Source: Clostridia bacterium (GTDB lineage Bacteria > Bacillota > Clostridia > Christensenellales > CAG-917). Taken from it: a DNA stretch of 9,327 nt. Location: positions 1 through 9,327 of the forward strand of contig JAFVYE010000004.1 of NCBI GenBank assembly GCA_017500745.1. Reading direction: 5' to 3'. The stretch's first letter is position 1; each line of letters opens with the position of its first letter. The notes below the pieces were generated by a model, which ran no database searches, was not told the origin of the DNA, and saw nothing but the letters and a program-made list of their open reading frames with translations. Positions 1 to 8,300 of the stretch are shown piece by piece. A program made the position numbers and the translations under genes.

Positions 1-316
1 ACTTCATGCCCACAAATTGTTTGAGATTGACAAAGTACACGTCACTCTTGATGGGCATATCATAGCCGTATTTCCATGAGCCCAATTTTGAGAGAATGGG
101 GAGGTTTTCTGTTTCAAGCTTCCATGTGCCTGCTGTGAAAACGTCTGCAATTTGTCCTTTGTGGACAAAGATGGCTGCTTGGCCCTCGCGGACAACAAGT
201 TGTGAGCCAGTCATGATTTCATAGCGATCAGGCACTTCAAATTTGTACACCATGGTCTTGTCGGTGAAGCCCTGCCATTCAATTACTTTGAGTAAGTTCT
301 TTTTGAAAAAGCCCAT
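1..316 (-). CDS. SPFH/Band-7 domain protein (YdjI/COG4260-like), 3' end off window
   Basis: The first 105 residues of a gene that runs off the low edge are visible; the remainder, including any C-terminal zinc-ribbon, is not. The protein begins MGFFKKNLLKVIEWQGFTDK. It continues with a charged K-F-E-V-P-D-R-Y-E-I segment, then GSQLVVREGQAAIFVHKGQI (residues 37-56), G-T-W-K-L-E-T-E-N-L-P (63-73) and V-Y-F-V-N-L-K-Q-F (93-101), ending at G-M-K just before the edge. This order (MGFF-K start, E-W pair, G-S-x-L-x-V-x-x-G-Q-x-A-x-F, G-x-W-x-L-x-T-x-N-x-P, F-V-N) matches the N-terminal half of the SPFH 'virion core protein-like' family that includes Bacillus YdjI. Known members are membrane-associated scaffold-like proteins, in some cases linked to envelope stress; the exact role here is unknown. 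No signal peptide is seen, so a cytoplasmic face location is inferred. The ATG is chosen because an AGGAG box lies 7 bases upstream and a consensus promoter lies just above that. Confidence 0.85.
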   Translation of the reverse strand, partial: MGFFKKNLLKVIEWQGFTDKTMVYKFEVPDRYEIMTGSQLVVREGQAAIFVHKGQIADVFTAGTWKLETENLPILSKLGSWKYGYDMPIKSDVYFVNLKQFVGMK

Positions 317-323
317 TTTTATT

Positions 324-328
324 CTCCT
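324..328 (-). promoter_or_regulatory. Ribosome binding site of the SPFH gene
   Basis: Read on the minus strand, AGGAG (within GCAGGAGAA) sits 7 bases before the ATG at 316-314. This is near-ideal spacing and fixes the start. It contrasts with the transporter gene, which has no comparable box. Confidence 0.75.
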
Positions 329-345
329 GCTATTTTTGTTAGTTT

Positions 346-374
346 ATTATATCATCTCATCTCTCACTTTTCAA
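346..374 (-). promoter_or_regulatory. Sigma-A/sigma-70 type promoter for the SPFH gene
   Basis: On the minus strand there is TTGAAA (369-374), a 17-base spacer (352-368) and a perfect TATAAT (346-351). The expected transcription start is near position 339, giving a leader of about 20 bases that carries the AGGAG box. The -35 hexamer begins 4 bases after the transporter stop codon (379-381), so the promoter fills the 62-base gap between the genes. The SPFH gene should therefore be transcribed independently of the transporter, even if read-through also occurs. The assignment rests on consensus match and spacing only. Confidence 0.75.
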
Positions 375-378
375 GAGG

Positions 379-1419
379 TCATTTCCACACCGAAAGGAGA
401 AGCATAATGAGAGGAATTGTCAATATTGAAAATATTGTGCTGAGCAATATGGTGTTGGCAGAGGTCTTTTTGTCTGCGCCGTACAGCTCTGCAAAGTTGA
501 GGGTGTTTGTGGCTGAGGGCATTGCGCTCATTATGACCAAAGTGACCTTGAGCATATAGTCAAGGGGCAAGGGCCACAATATGAGGAACACCACCACGGG
601 AAAAACTATGAGCTTGACAAAAGACGCCAAGTAGTTTCTCCAATCTGTAAACATGCTCTTCAAGGGCTGAGCACCAAAGCGCATGCCAAGGATTATCATA
701 CACATGGGGGCTGTCATATCCCCAAAATATCCTATGATTTTGCCAATCTCCATGGGCATCTTTGCCAAGGTGACCCCCGCAAAAAACAGAGGGAGTGCAA
801 TGAGGAGAGTGAGGGTGGGAGGATTGATGAGGGCCTTTTTGACACTCATAAACTTTTTGTTGCCCGTGAGGATGTAGACACCAATAGACCATCCCATCAT
901 ATTCATGGCGCACACGTACACGGCAGAATATACTACGGCTTCAGGATTCAAGGGGAACAACAGCGTGAGGAGGGGCACCCCAAAAAATCCTACGTTGCCA
1001 AAGGTGGCAAGGTTGACAACTGCTCTATATGCTCTGCCCTGTGCTGTGCCAGCAATCTGGGCTTGAAGGAGAGGGTCGTTGGTGATTTTGTCCCCAAAAT
1101 AGCCCTCGCCTTCAAGGTGTGTCGTGATTTCGGGGTTGTCAAACTTCCTCTTGAACACCGCCCATAATATGACAAACAATCCAAGTTGAGTGATGACAGA
1201 GATGAGGAAGGTCCATCCCATGCCTGCAAGAATCTTGGTGGAGTACTCCACTTTGAGAAAGGACTGTAAGGACAAAAAGGGTTGACAAACGTAAAGCAAG
1301 ACCGCAGAAAAATACGGAATTGCCTTTGCCTTTACAAGCTTGGTTTTGACAAGCAAAAAGCCGGGTATTGCCAATGCCACAAGGACAAGGACGTTGATTG
1401 CTGTAGTTGAAAAGTCCAT
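379..1419 (-). CDS. AEC (auxin efflux carrier) family transporter
   Basis: A 346-residue membrane protein of the AEC/Mem_trans family (PF03547), whose characterised bacterial members move malate or other small organic anions; plant relatives carry auxin. Length fits the family. Hydrophobic segments lie at about residues 8-25, 36-55, 66-89, 136-156, 161-184, 201-219, 235-248, 265-286, 289-303 and 322-345, close to the usual ten-helix layout, with a polar central loop at 90-135. Recognisable family patterns are ATFGNVGFFGVPLLTLLF (138-155), the N-P-P at 199-201, GDMTAPMCMIILGMRF (233-248) and MPSATNTLNFAELYG (300-314). The prolines and small residues in the last two mark the crossover regions seen in this fold. 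The substrate cannot be read from sequence. The ATG at 1419 is the only reasonable start because an in-frame TAG lies 15 bases upstream. There is no clear Shine-Dalgarno sequence, which is unusual beside the SPFH gene. No terminator is evident after the stop. Codon use looks like its neighbours. Confidence 0.93.
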   Translation of the reverse strand: MDFSTTAINVLVLVALAIPGFLLVKTKLVKAKAIPYFSAVLLYVCQPFLSLQSFLKVEYSTKILAGMGWTFLISVITQLGLFVILWAVFKRKFDNPEITTHLEGEGYFGDKITNDPLLQAQIAGTAQGRAYRAVVNLATFGNVGFFGVPLLTLLFPLNPEAVVYSAVYVCAMNMMGWSIGVYILTGNKKFMSVKKALINPPTLTLLIALPLFFAGVTLAKMPMEIGKIIGYFGDMTAPMCMIILGMRFGAQPLKSMFTDWRNYLASFVKLIVFPVVVFLILWPLPLDYMLKVTLVIMSAMPSATNTLNFAELYGADKKTSANTILLSTIFSILTIPLIMLLLSVWK

Positions 1420-1534
1420 ATTGTAGTTATTCTATTGTTTTGACCGATTGTAAGGGCTTTTGAGAGGCGCTGCGCCTGTTTTCAAGCGTCAACATTGTTT
1501 TGCACGCCACTGCTCGCTCTGCCATTTCTGCGCC

Positions 1535-1563
1535 CTCATATTGCGCAATTGTGCCTTTGACAA
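1535..1563 (-). promoter_or_regulatory. Candidate promoter for the AEC transporter gene
   Basis: On the minus strand TTGTCA (1558-1563, five of six matches to the consensus) is followed after 17 bases by TATGAG (1535-1540, four of six). It would start a transcript near 1528 with a leader of about 110 bases before the transporter ATG. The -10 match is poor, so this is only the best of several weak candidates in the spacer. Confidence 0.3.
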
Positions 1564-1610
1564 GGTCAACAATATCTTTGATATTGGCAAAACAAACTGC
1601 CCTTATAGTC

Positions 1611-1638
1611 AAGTGGAGATGCCGAGGCATCTCCACTT
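1611..1638. terminator. Strong hairpin after the giant gene, probable terminator
   Basis: AAGTGGAGATGCC (1611-1623) is exactly complementary to GGCATCTCCACTT (1626-1638), giving a 12-13 bp stem closed by a four- or two-base loop. It lies 19 bases past the TAA stop of the giant gene (1658-1660) in the minus-strand direction. On the plus strand the stem is followed by TTTTGTTGTTTGTT, a fair T-tract. On the minus strand the bases after the stem are GACTATAAGG, a poor U-tract. The position says it ends the giant transcript, but the T-tract fits better with plus-strand termination. It may be bidirectional, or may stabilise the 3' end of the mRNA. Confidence 0.6.
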
Positions 1639-1657
1639 TTGTTGTTTGTTGATGGCA

Positions 1658-2347
1658 TTAATACACAATTACGCCGATGCAGTCTTTTGCTGTGCCAGAA
1701 GGAACCACTTGTCCTGCCTTGATGACTGTGATTTGGAGTGCAGGTGTTGAGCTGTCACTATCGTGGTCGTGTGAGGCCATGACATTGCCAGTTGCTGTTG
1801 CGGTGTCAATGAGAGCTGAGGTTGTGTCCACAACTGCGCCAACGTAAGGCACCAAGAAGTACACCGTCTTTCTTCCACCGATTGAGGAGAGAGTGTAGGT
1901 GCTACGGTTTGATGCGATTGTCACGGAGTATCTTGCAACTTCGGTGACGCCGTCTACTGCATAGGTGATTGCAACACCGCTCCATGCCACGCCAACGCCG
2001 TTGTTGAGTCTTGTGCGGAGCACTGCGCCGTCTTGGAGAGGCGTGTTGTCATCGCCTTTGGCATTGACCGTGATGGGAATTTGGATTCTTTCACCTGTGC
2101 CAAGTTGGACGTTGGCGTAGAGGTTGGTGATGGTGCTTGTGTCTGCAAGGAGTTTTGCGGTGAGCTCAAAGTCTGCGGGCATTGTGACTGACACGTATGC
2201 AAAGACCTTGGAGAACTTCTCTCCGTTTGCATGCTTATCCCAGCCGGTGCCACCGTTTGTAGAATCAACAAATCCTAAGACGTTGCCGTTGCTGCCAATG
2301 ACGGGGTTTTGGACTGAGAACGTAACCTTGAATCCGCTGGGCACTTC
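1658..2347 (-). other. C-terminal region of the giant protein (residues 2319-2547)
   Basis: Beta-rich sequence continues to the stop. The strand ERIQIPITVNAKGD (2404-2417) resembles the closing strands of the Ig-like modules, and V-A-W-S-G-V-A (2438-2444) resembles a W strand. A histidine/aspartate/serine cluster, HDHDSDSST (2511-2519), follows. The final residues A-K-D-C-I-G-V-I-V-Y form a short hydrophobic end with no basic tail. No sorting signal is present. Confidence 0.55.
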
Positions 2348-5300
2348 GTATGAAGCTGAGTCGCCTGCGTCAATGGTGTAGACGCTTGCCATACCGTCTG
2401 TGACGCTTGAGGTGTAAGGTGCGTTGAGGTATCTTGCGTTTCTTACAACGGGAGTTTCAAGTCTTTCTTCATCCATGTAGTACTCGGTTGTCAACTCTGT
2501 TGCCATAACCTTTTGGACGAGGAAGGGGATTTGGAATTTTTGTGTGCTTCCATCAGGACCTGTGAGGAGGGCTGTGAGATAGGTCACGCCACCATGGTAT
2601 GTGGGACGGAGGTCGCCTGTTGACCAGCCGAGCTTGTATCCGTCTGCTCCGTCTGTGGTGTAGGTGAGCTTTTCAATGCCGTCCTTGCCGTTGACGTTGA
2701 GTGTCAAGTAGTCGGGGAACACAAGGGTTGATGAGAAGTACTCATAGGGGTTGATGTAGGTTTGTGCACCGCCATCGTGTCTGTAATAACCCACGTTCTT
2801 GACAAGGTCAGGGTTTTCTGCTTCAACCACGCTGATTGCAGTTCTGTTGACGATGACAAGTTTTGCTCTGACTTCTTGCTCTGCAACGCCGTATGCACTG
2901 CCGTCAATAATCGCTGTGATGTTGTAGGTGCCACCTGCGTAGTCAACCTTGGCGATGCCGAAGTCCCAAGTGACGGGAACGTTGACTGTTGAGCCGTTGG
3001 CAAAGGTGAGGGTTGCATATGCAGGGAAATACTTGTAGTTGCCTGTTTCAAATCTTTCAAAGACGTCTGTTGTCAAGAAAGGATCAAAGGTGAAGGTCAA
3101 AGTATTTCCTGTGACGGCCATCTTGGTTGAGTCGCATCCTTCATCAAAGAAGTCGCTTGCGTCTGCGCTGATGGCTGTTGCTGTGCCGTCCAACACCACT
3201 ACAGGCACTCTAACTGTTGTGCTTGCGCTGTTGTGTGTTGCAAATTCTGCGATGCTATTGGGGCTTGTGAGTGTGGCGTAGACGTACTTGTGTCCGCCTC
3301 TGTAGTTGATTTCCACATCTGTGGTGTCCCAATCTGCATTGAGTTCTTGGCTGACTGTGTACACAAAGACGTAGGTGTTGTCGGGTGAGCCTGCTGATGC
3401 GGTGACGTTGTAAGTCTTTGAGTAGCTGTCATAGGTGAAGTAGGTGGGAGTGCCGGTTCTGTCTGCTTCTCCGTTTGCCACTGTGCCGTTGCCGAGAACC
3501 TTGTAGAGATATCTGTCTGTGCCTTCGTATTTGACAAGACGATAGCCGTCCTCTGCATTCTTGTTCCATTCTGCCAAGGAGATGAACTTGCCATCAGGAT
3601 AGAAGGTGACGGTGTCTGCGTAGTTGTCATCGTTGTACACACTCTTTTCGTCTGAATAGACTTCCAAGAAGTTGTATGTGAGGTCGCCAGACATTGTGGT
3701 TGATGCGATTGTGCTGTTTGTTCTGTTGACGTCAACCTTCTTGAAGGTGAAGGTCACGTCAAATGAGAACAATTCAAATGCCATTGATCTGTCGGGATAG
3801 ACGTGTGCAACAACGTCTGCTTCGGTTGTTTCGCTTGCGTCCATGCCCTTTACAAACTCTTCAACACCTTCAAACACGATGTAGTAGCGCTCGACTTCGC
3901 CGGTCTTTGCAAATGTGACGTCCAACTCATCGGGGAGAGGTGTGCTGCCAAATGCAAACAGGTTGTAGTAAATGACGTCTGTGGGCATGTTGTCCTCGCT
4001 GTCATAGACCACGTCAACCAAGTTGCCAAGGGTTGTATCGTTGGAGGTGTATTTGATTGTGTAAGTGTTGCGGGCTTCTGTGCGGATTGCCTTTGCGTAG
4101 TCGGGAGTGACAAACTCGGCAGATGCAACCTCTCTGGAGATGACCACGAGAGGTACGTTGACTTGTTGTGTTGCGCCTGCCTTATAGCGAGTGTCATCGT
4201 AGTTTCCGCCCACTGCATCTGCTTCCTCAACAGTGCCGTAACGGGTCTTTGTGATGCCGTTTTCAATGAAGGTGTACTTGACGTAAGTTCCATCAACTGC
4301 TTCTGCAAATGCTCTGAACGTGACCATGTAGTCTGCATCTTCAAAGCCCTCTGCTGTGATCATGCTGTCGCTGGGCCATTCGGGCACGAAGGTTGCCACT
4401 GTGCCGTCTGTCAAGTATGCTTCAATTTCAAGAGGCAATTCAAGTCCGCCCTCACGGAATGAATCGTGGAGATAGGGGTCAACTGTGATTGCACGATAGA
4501 AGGGATTGACTGCCTTGTCAATTGTTCTGTCAAGGACAAGGCACTCAACTGCCATTGTTTGTGCGCCACCGGGATATGTGAAGGTGACGTCAATGGTCAA
4601 TGTCTTGCCAAAGTACTCAACGGTGTTTGTGAAGAAGTCTTCGGGGAGTGAGTACTCTGCCACCACGTCTACTGCGTGTGTGATCACGTTTCCTTCCTCA
4701 TCAACGCCCATGGTTGCCACAACTTTGTGTGCTTCGCCTGCTGCGAACAAGGTTGTTTCCTTGCCAAGAGGATCAATTGCGAATCTGCCTTCCTCATCTG
4801 CCTTGCCAAGACCGTCTGCTGACACGATGTCTGTTGCTTCAATTGTAAGAGCAATTCTTGTGTTGAGGTCAAGGCCGTTTGCTGAGATTTGAGCAACCAC
4901 TGTGCCGTCCTCGCTGATGTTGTTGATTTGACCCTTGTTGTCGTACTTGCTGTACCACTTGATGGTTGCTTCGTAGGACTCAGTCTTGTCATCTGCGTTG
5001 GGATATACAACCACTGACGTGGGCAATCCACCGTAGAACTTGTCAGCGGTGAGGGTGTAGCTGAGCTCTCCTGCTTTGCCAAAGCCCTCAACTTCGTAGT
5101 TGTTGACCACCGTGAAGGTGTATTCTGCGCTCATAAGGTTTGCACCAATATAAGCTATTCTTGTAAAGCTGCCATTTGCAACTTCTCTTGATGTGGGTGC
5201 GCCTGCGCTCCAGACCACGGGCACGCCTTCCTTGGGTGCAGTTCCGTCTGTGTAATACACGGTTGCTGTGGTGGGAAGGACCAACTGACTGAATGCGTAG

Positions 5301-8300
5301 TAGGTGAGGTTGAGCCCGTCGGGCTTGGTGGTTTCGGTGCTGACGTTTTCTGCGTTGTCAAGGATTGACTCGCTGTTGTCGCCAACCAAGTAGATCTTGA
5401 CGTTGAAGCCACCAGTTGCAGGATAGACGATGTTGCCTTGGTTGTAGAATCTGACTGTACGGATGACGTATGCACCGTTTTCATCTGTTCTGAACACTTG
5501 CTTGCCGTCCACCATTGTGAAGTCGTCTTGGATTGCGCCGGGTGCGCTTTCATCAAGCCATTCAATTGTGACGTTTTCAATCTTGCCATTGACTTGCTCA
5601 CCTGTGACGGTTGCGCTTGTGGGCAATTGCCATGCCTTGAACACGTTGTATTCAAATGCGGGTGCATTGTGGACAAAGTCAACTGTGTCAAGTGATGTGA
5701 TTCCGCCTGCGAACTTGACGTTGGTGTCTCCGTCAAGTGCAATTGACGTGATTGCAAGTGAAGGTGTGTTGAGGTCAAGGGTGAACTCTTGTTCGCCAAC
5801 TGTGAATGCAACCTTTCTGGTTCCGCCAGCCACGTTGACGGCAAGACCGCTGAGATCCCATTCACGGATGAATGCGATTTCGGTGTACTCAACACCGTTG
5901 ATTGTGTAAGTGATTGCCACTGCGGTGCCGTTTCTGTAATCGCCCCACTCGCCAACTCTGAAGTAGTTGTCAGGGTTCAAGGTGTAGTCATATGTTGACA
6001 AGTTGTACACCTTTTCACCCTTGACGTACTCTGCATAAGAGGTTGCGGTGTAGTTGTTGACGTCACTGAGCATTTCATCTGTGATGAGAGTGCTGTTGTC
6101 AATTGCTCCGCTTGTGAAGATGTCGGTGTCGCCGTTGTTGCCGAAGAACTTGACTTCCGTCACGTTCTTCTTGGGCACTGAAAGACGAATCTTGAGCACT
6201 TGTGCTTGACCGTTGTCTGAGCCAAGAGCATTGCCATCTGCACCGTAGATGATGTTGCCATTGCTGTCGCAAGGATGTGCTTCAACCGTTGCATAGAAGG
6301 TGCCACCCTTGAAGATGTTTTGGACTTCCTTGGTGTAGGTTGCGTTTGCGTAGTACTTGACTGTTGACCAGTCGGGCTTCATGGTGTGGTTTGCAACGCC
6401 CTTTTCCTTGAAGCTGACTGTGAGGATGTTGTATTCATCAGAGAGAGTGTACCACTCAGGATCAAGGGTGTGCTCTCTGTTGACGTTGAGTCTGTAGACG
6501 TTTGCGGTCATGGGTGACACGTTGATTGAGACGTAAACTGTTTGCTTTCCGCTCTTTTCTGTGCCGATGTCAAGTCTTGCATAGAGGTTTTCTCCGCTGT
6601 ATCCGAGATATGAGAACTCAGATTGTGCAATTCCTTCATCAACAAAGATGTAATCGGTGCCATTCCAGACGTAAGGTGCAGTGATTGTAAGGTTGGTGCT
6701 GTCAAGAGCAACTGCCTTGTCGTTGCCTGCAAACATTGCCTTGATGTTGGTTGCAAATGCTTCACCGTCAATGACGTCGCTTGAGTACACGTCAAAGACA
6801 AGTGAGTCTGTTTCAAGTGATTCAAACACTCTGCCAGCAACCTTGATGGGCACTGTGACGGTTTGTGCAACAGATCCGTTTTCAACATTGGTTTCGCCGT
6901 TGCCAACAAATCCGTAGATGGGGGCGCCGGTTGCGTCATATCCTGTTACGTAGCGGAACACGTTTGCGCCAACCTTTGCGGTGACTGTGACGTCAATGCC
7001 TTCGTAATAGTTGTATGACACTGTGCCGTCTGCGTTTTCAACCTTGATTTGTTCAAGTCTTTCTTCAAGGTTTGTGAGATCCCAGCTGACAGACAAGTCG
7101 GAGTATTGACCGCTTGTGTACTTGCCGTTTACAAAGGTGAACGTCTTGATGTATTCAGCAAGTGAATTATTGTATCTTGCGTCTGCAAGGATGGTGTTGA
7201 GGTTGCCGAATGCGTCAAAGCCGGTGAAGTTCTTGACCTTGTCGTTGTCGGTTGCTGAATTAATAGGTTTGGTTGCAAAGGATGAGATCTTTGCAGGATC
7301 AACCTCATAGCCCTTGACTCTGATGGTAACGCTGTCCTCTGTTTCACTGGAGAAGCCCCATTGATATGTGAAGCCAACGTCCACTGCTCCGCCTGCCCAA
7401 TTGTAAGTGAAGTTGTCCCATTCAATCCAGCCAACGGGGAAGTTCTTGCCAACGTTGCCTGTGGGAAGCTTGCTGTAATCAAGCACTGCGTATTCAACAA
7501 GGTCAACCTTTTCGGTCAACACTTTGTAGTAGGTGTTGCCCTTGACTGCGCTTGCTGCGGGCACTGCCACGTAGTTGTCGCCAATCTTGGTGTACAAGCC
7601 AAATGTGAGTGTGCCTGCGTTGAAGCTGTCAACGTCTTCATCGTTGGCGACTATGTATTGGACCGCCGCCTTGAATGCGTATTCAAGCTTATAGTTGTTG
7701 CCATCACCATTGAGGATGGGTGCACCTGTTGTTGCATCGTTGCCAAGGGTTGCTTTGTCCTTTGCAAATGCCATCAACTTGTTGCCACTTGCGTCCTCAA
7801 GAACCGTGCCGAAGGTGTATGTCTTCATGTTTTGGAACTTGAGTCTGACAAGGTCGGGCATTGTGGTGTTGAACTTGTCGCTGTATTCGTTTGCGTCAAT
7901 TGTGATGGGTGATGATTGAGCAAAGGTGTTGTTGCCTGTTTGCTCGTAGGCATACACGTTGGTGAGAGCAAATGCGGTGGTTGTGTATACGGGGATTGCG
8001 TACATAACCTTGTTGAGCACGTAACCATAGACGTAGCCAGCAAGATACTCGCCGTTGCTGTCAAGGGTTGCTGCTTTGAGGTCAACTGTTGAAGCATCCC
8101 AGATGATGGTTGTACCACCGAGATAATCCTTGTTGCCTGCTTCGGTGCTGCCAACTGAGTCATACCTGCCACCTTCTGCAAGCCAAGTGACCTTTGCTCT
8201 TTGAGGGAAGAATGCAGGATCTTCAAGATAGGTTTCGTTGAGGATGATGGGCTTGCCATCTGCCGTGCCTTCTCTTGTTGCAATGTCGGTGACCACAATG

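Larger units (their letters stand above)
1420..1657. other. Intergenic spacer between transporter and giant gene
   Basis: This 238-base stretch contains a strong hairpin (1611-1638), a weak minus-strand promoter candidate (1535-1563) and a small perfect inverted repeat AGGCGC-T-GCGCCT (1465-1477). A 69-codon minus-strand frame (1427-1636, GTG start) also spans it, ending 7 bases before the transporter ATG. That frame starts inside the hairpin, has no ribosome binding site and matches nothing I recognise, so I do not call it a gene. Its middle part (residues about 17-45) would form a plausible helix, so a decayed gene or a dispersed intergenic repeat stays possible. Confidence 0.6.

Noticed and set aside
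560..913. Additional frames within the transporter gene
   Set aside because: They lie wholly inside a gene with unmistakable AEC-family membrane motifs, and their translations have no features of their own.
1427..1636. A separate 69-codon gene in the spacer
   Set aside because: Its GTG start lies within the hairpin stem, no ribosome binding site precedes it, and I recognise no homologue. It is kept only as an observation about the open frame after the giant stop.
1460..1750. Plus-strand 96-codon frame across the spacer and the end of the giant gene
   Set aside because: It overlaps the giant gene antisense, runs through the hairpin, has a cysteine-rich translation without a domain, and has no convincing ribosome binding site.
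3803..4462. Open plus-strand frame of 219 codons inside the giant gene
   Set aside because: It is antisense to a clear gene, its translation is very rich in cysteine and valine with no recognisable domain, and the T-poor complementary strand makes such frames common. The same applies to 7361-7912 and 8456-8773 on the plus strand.
5155..5955. Open minus-strand frame of 266 codons overlapping the giant gene in another frame
   Set aside because: Its translation is dominated by S, T, P, Q and H, as expected when A/C-rich codons of the true frame are read out of phase. It has no domain. Similar shifted frames occur at 3199-3735, 3850-4344, 7825-8334 and 8341-8910.
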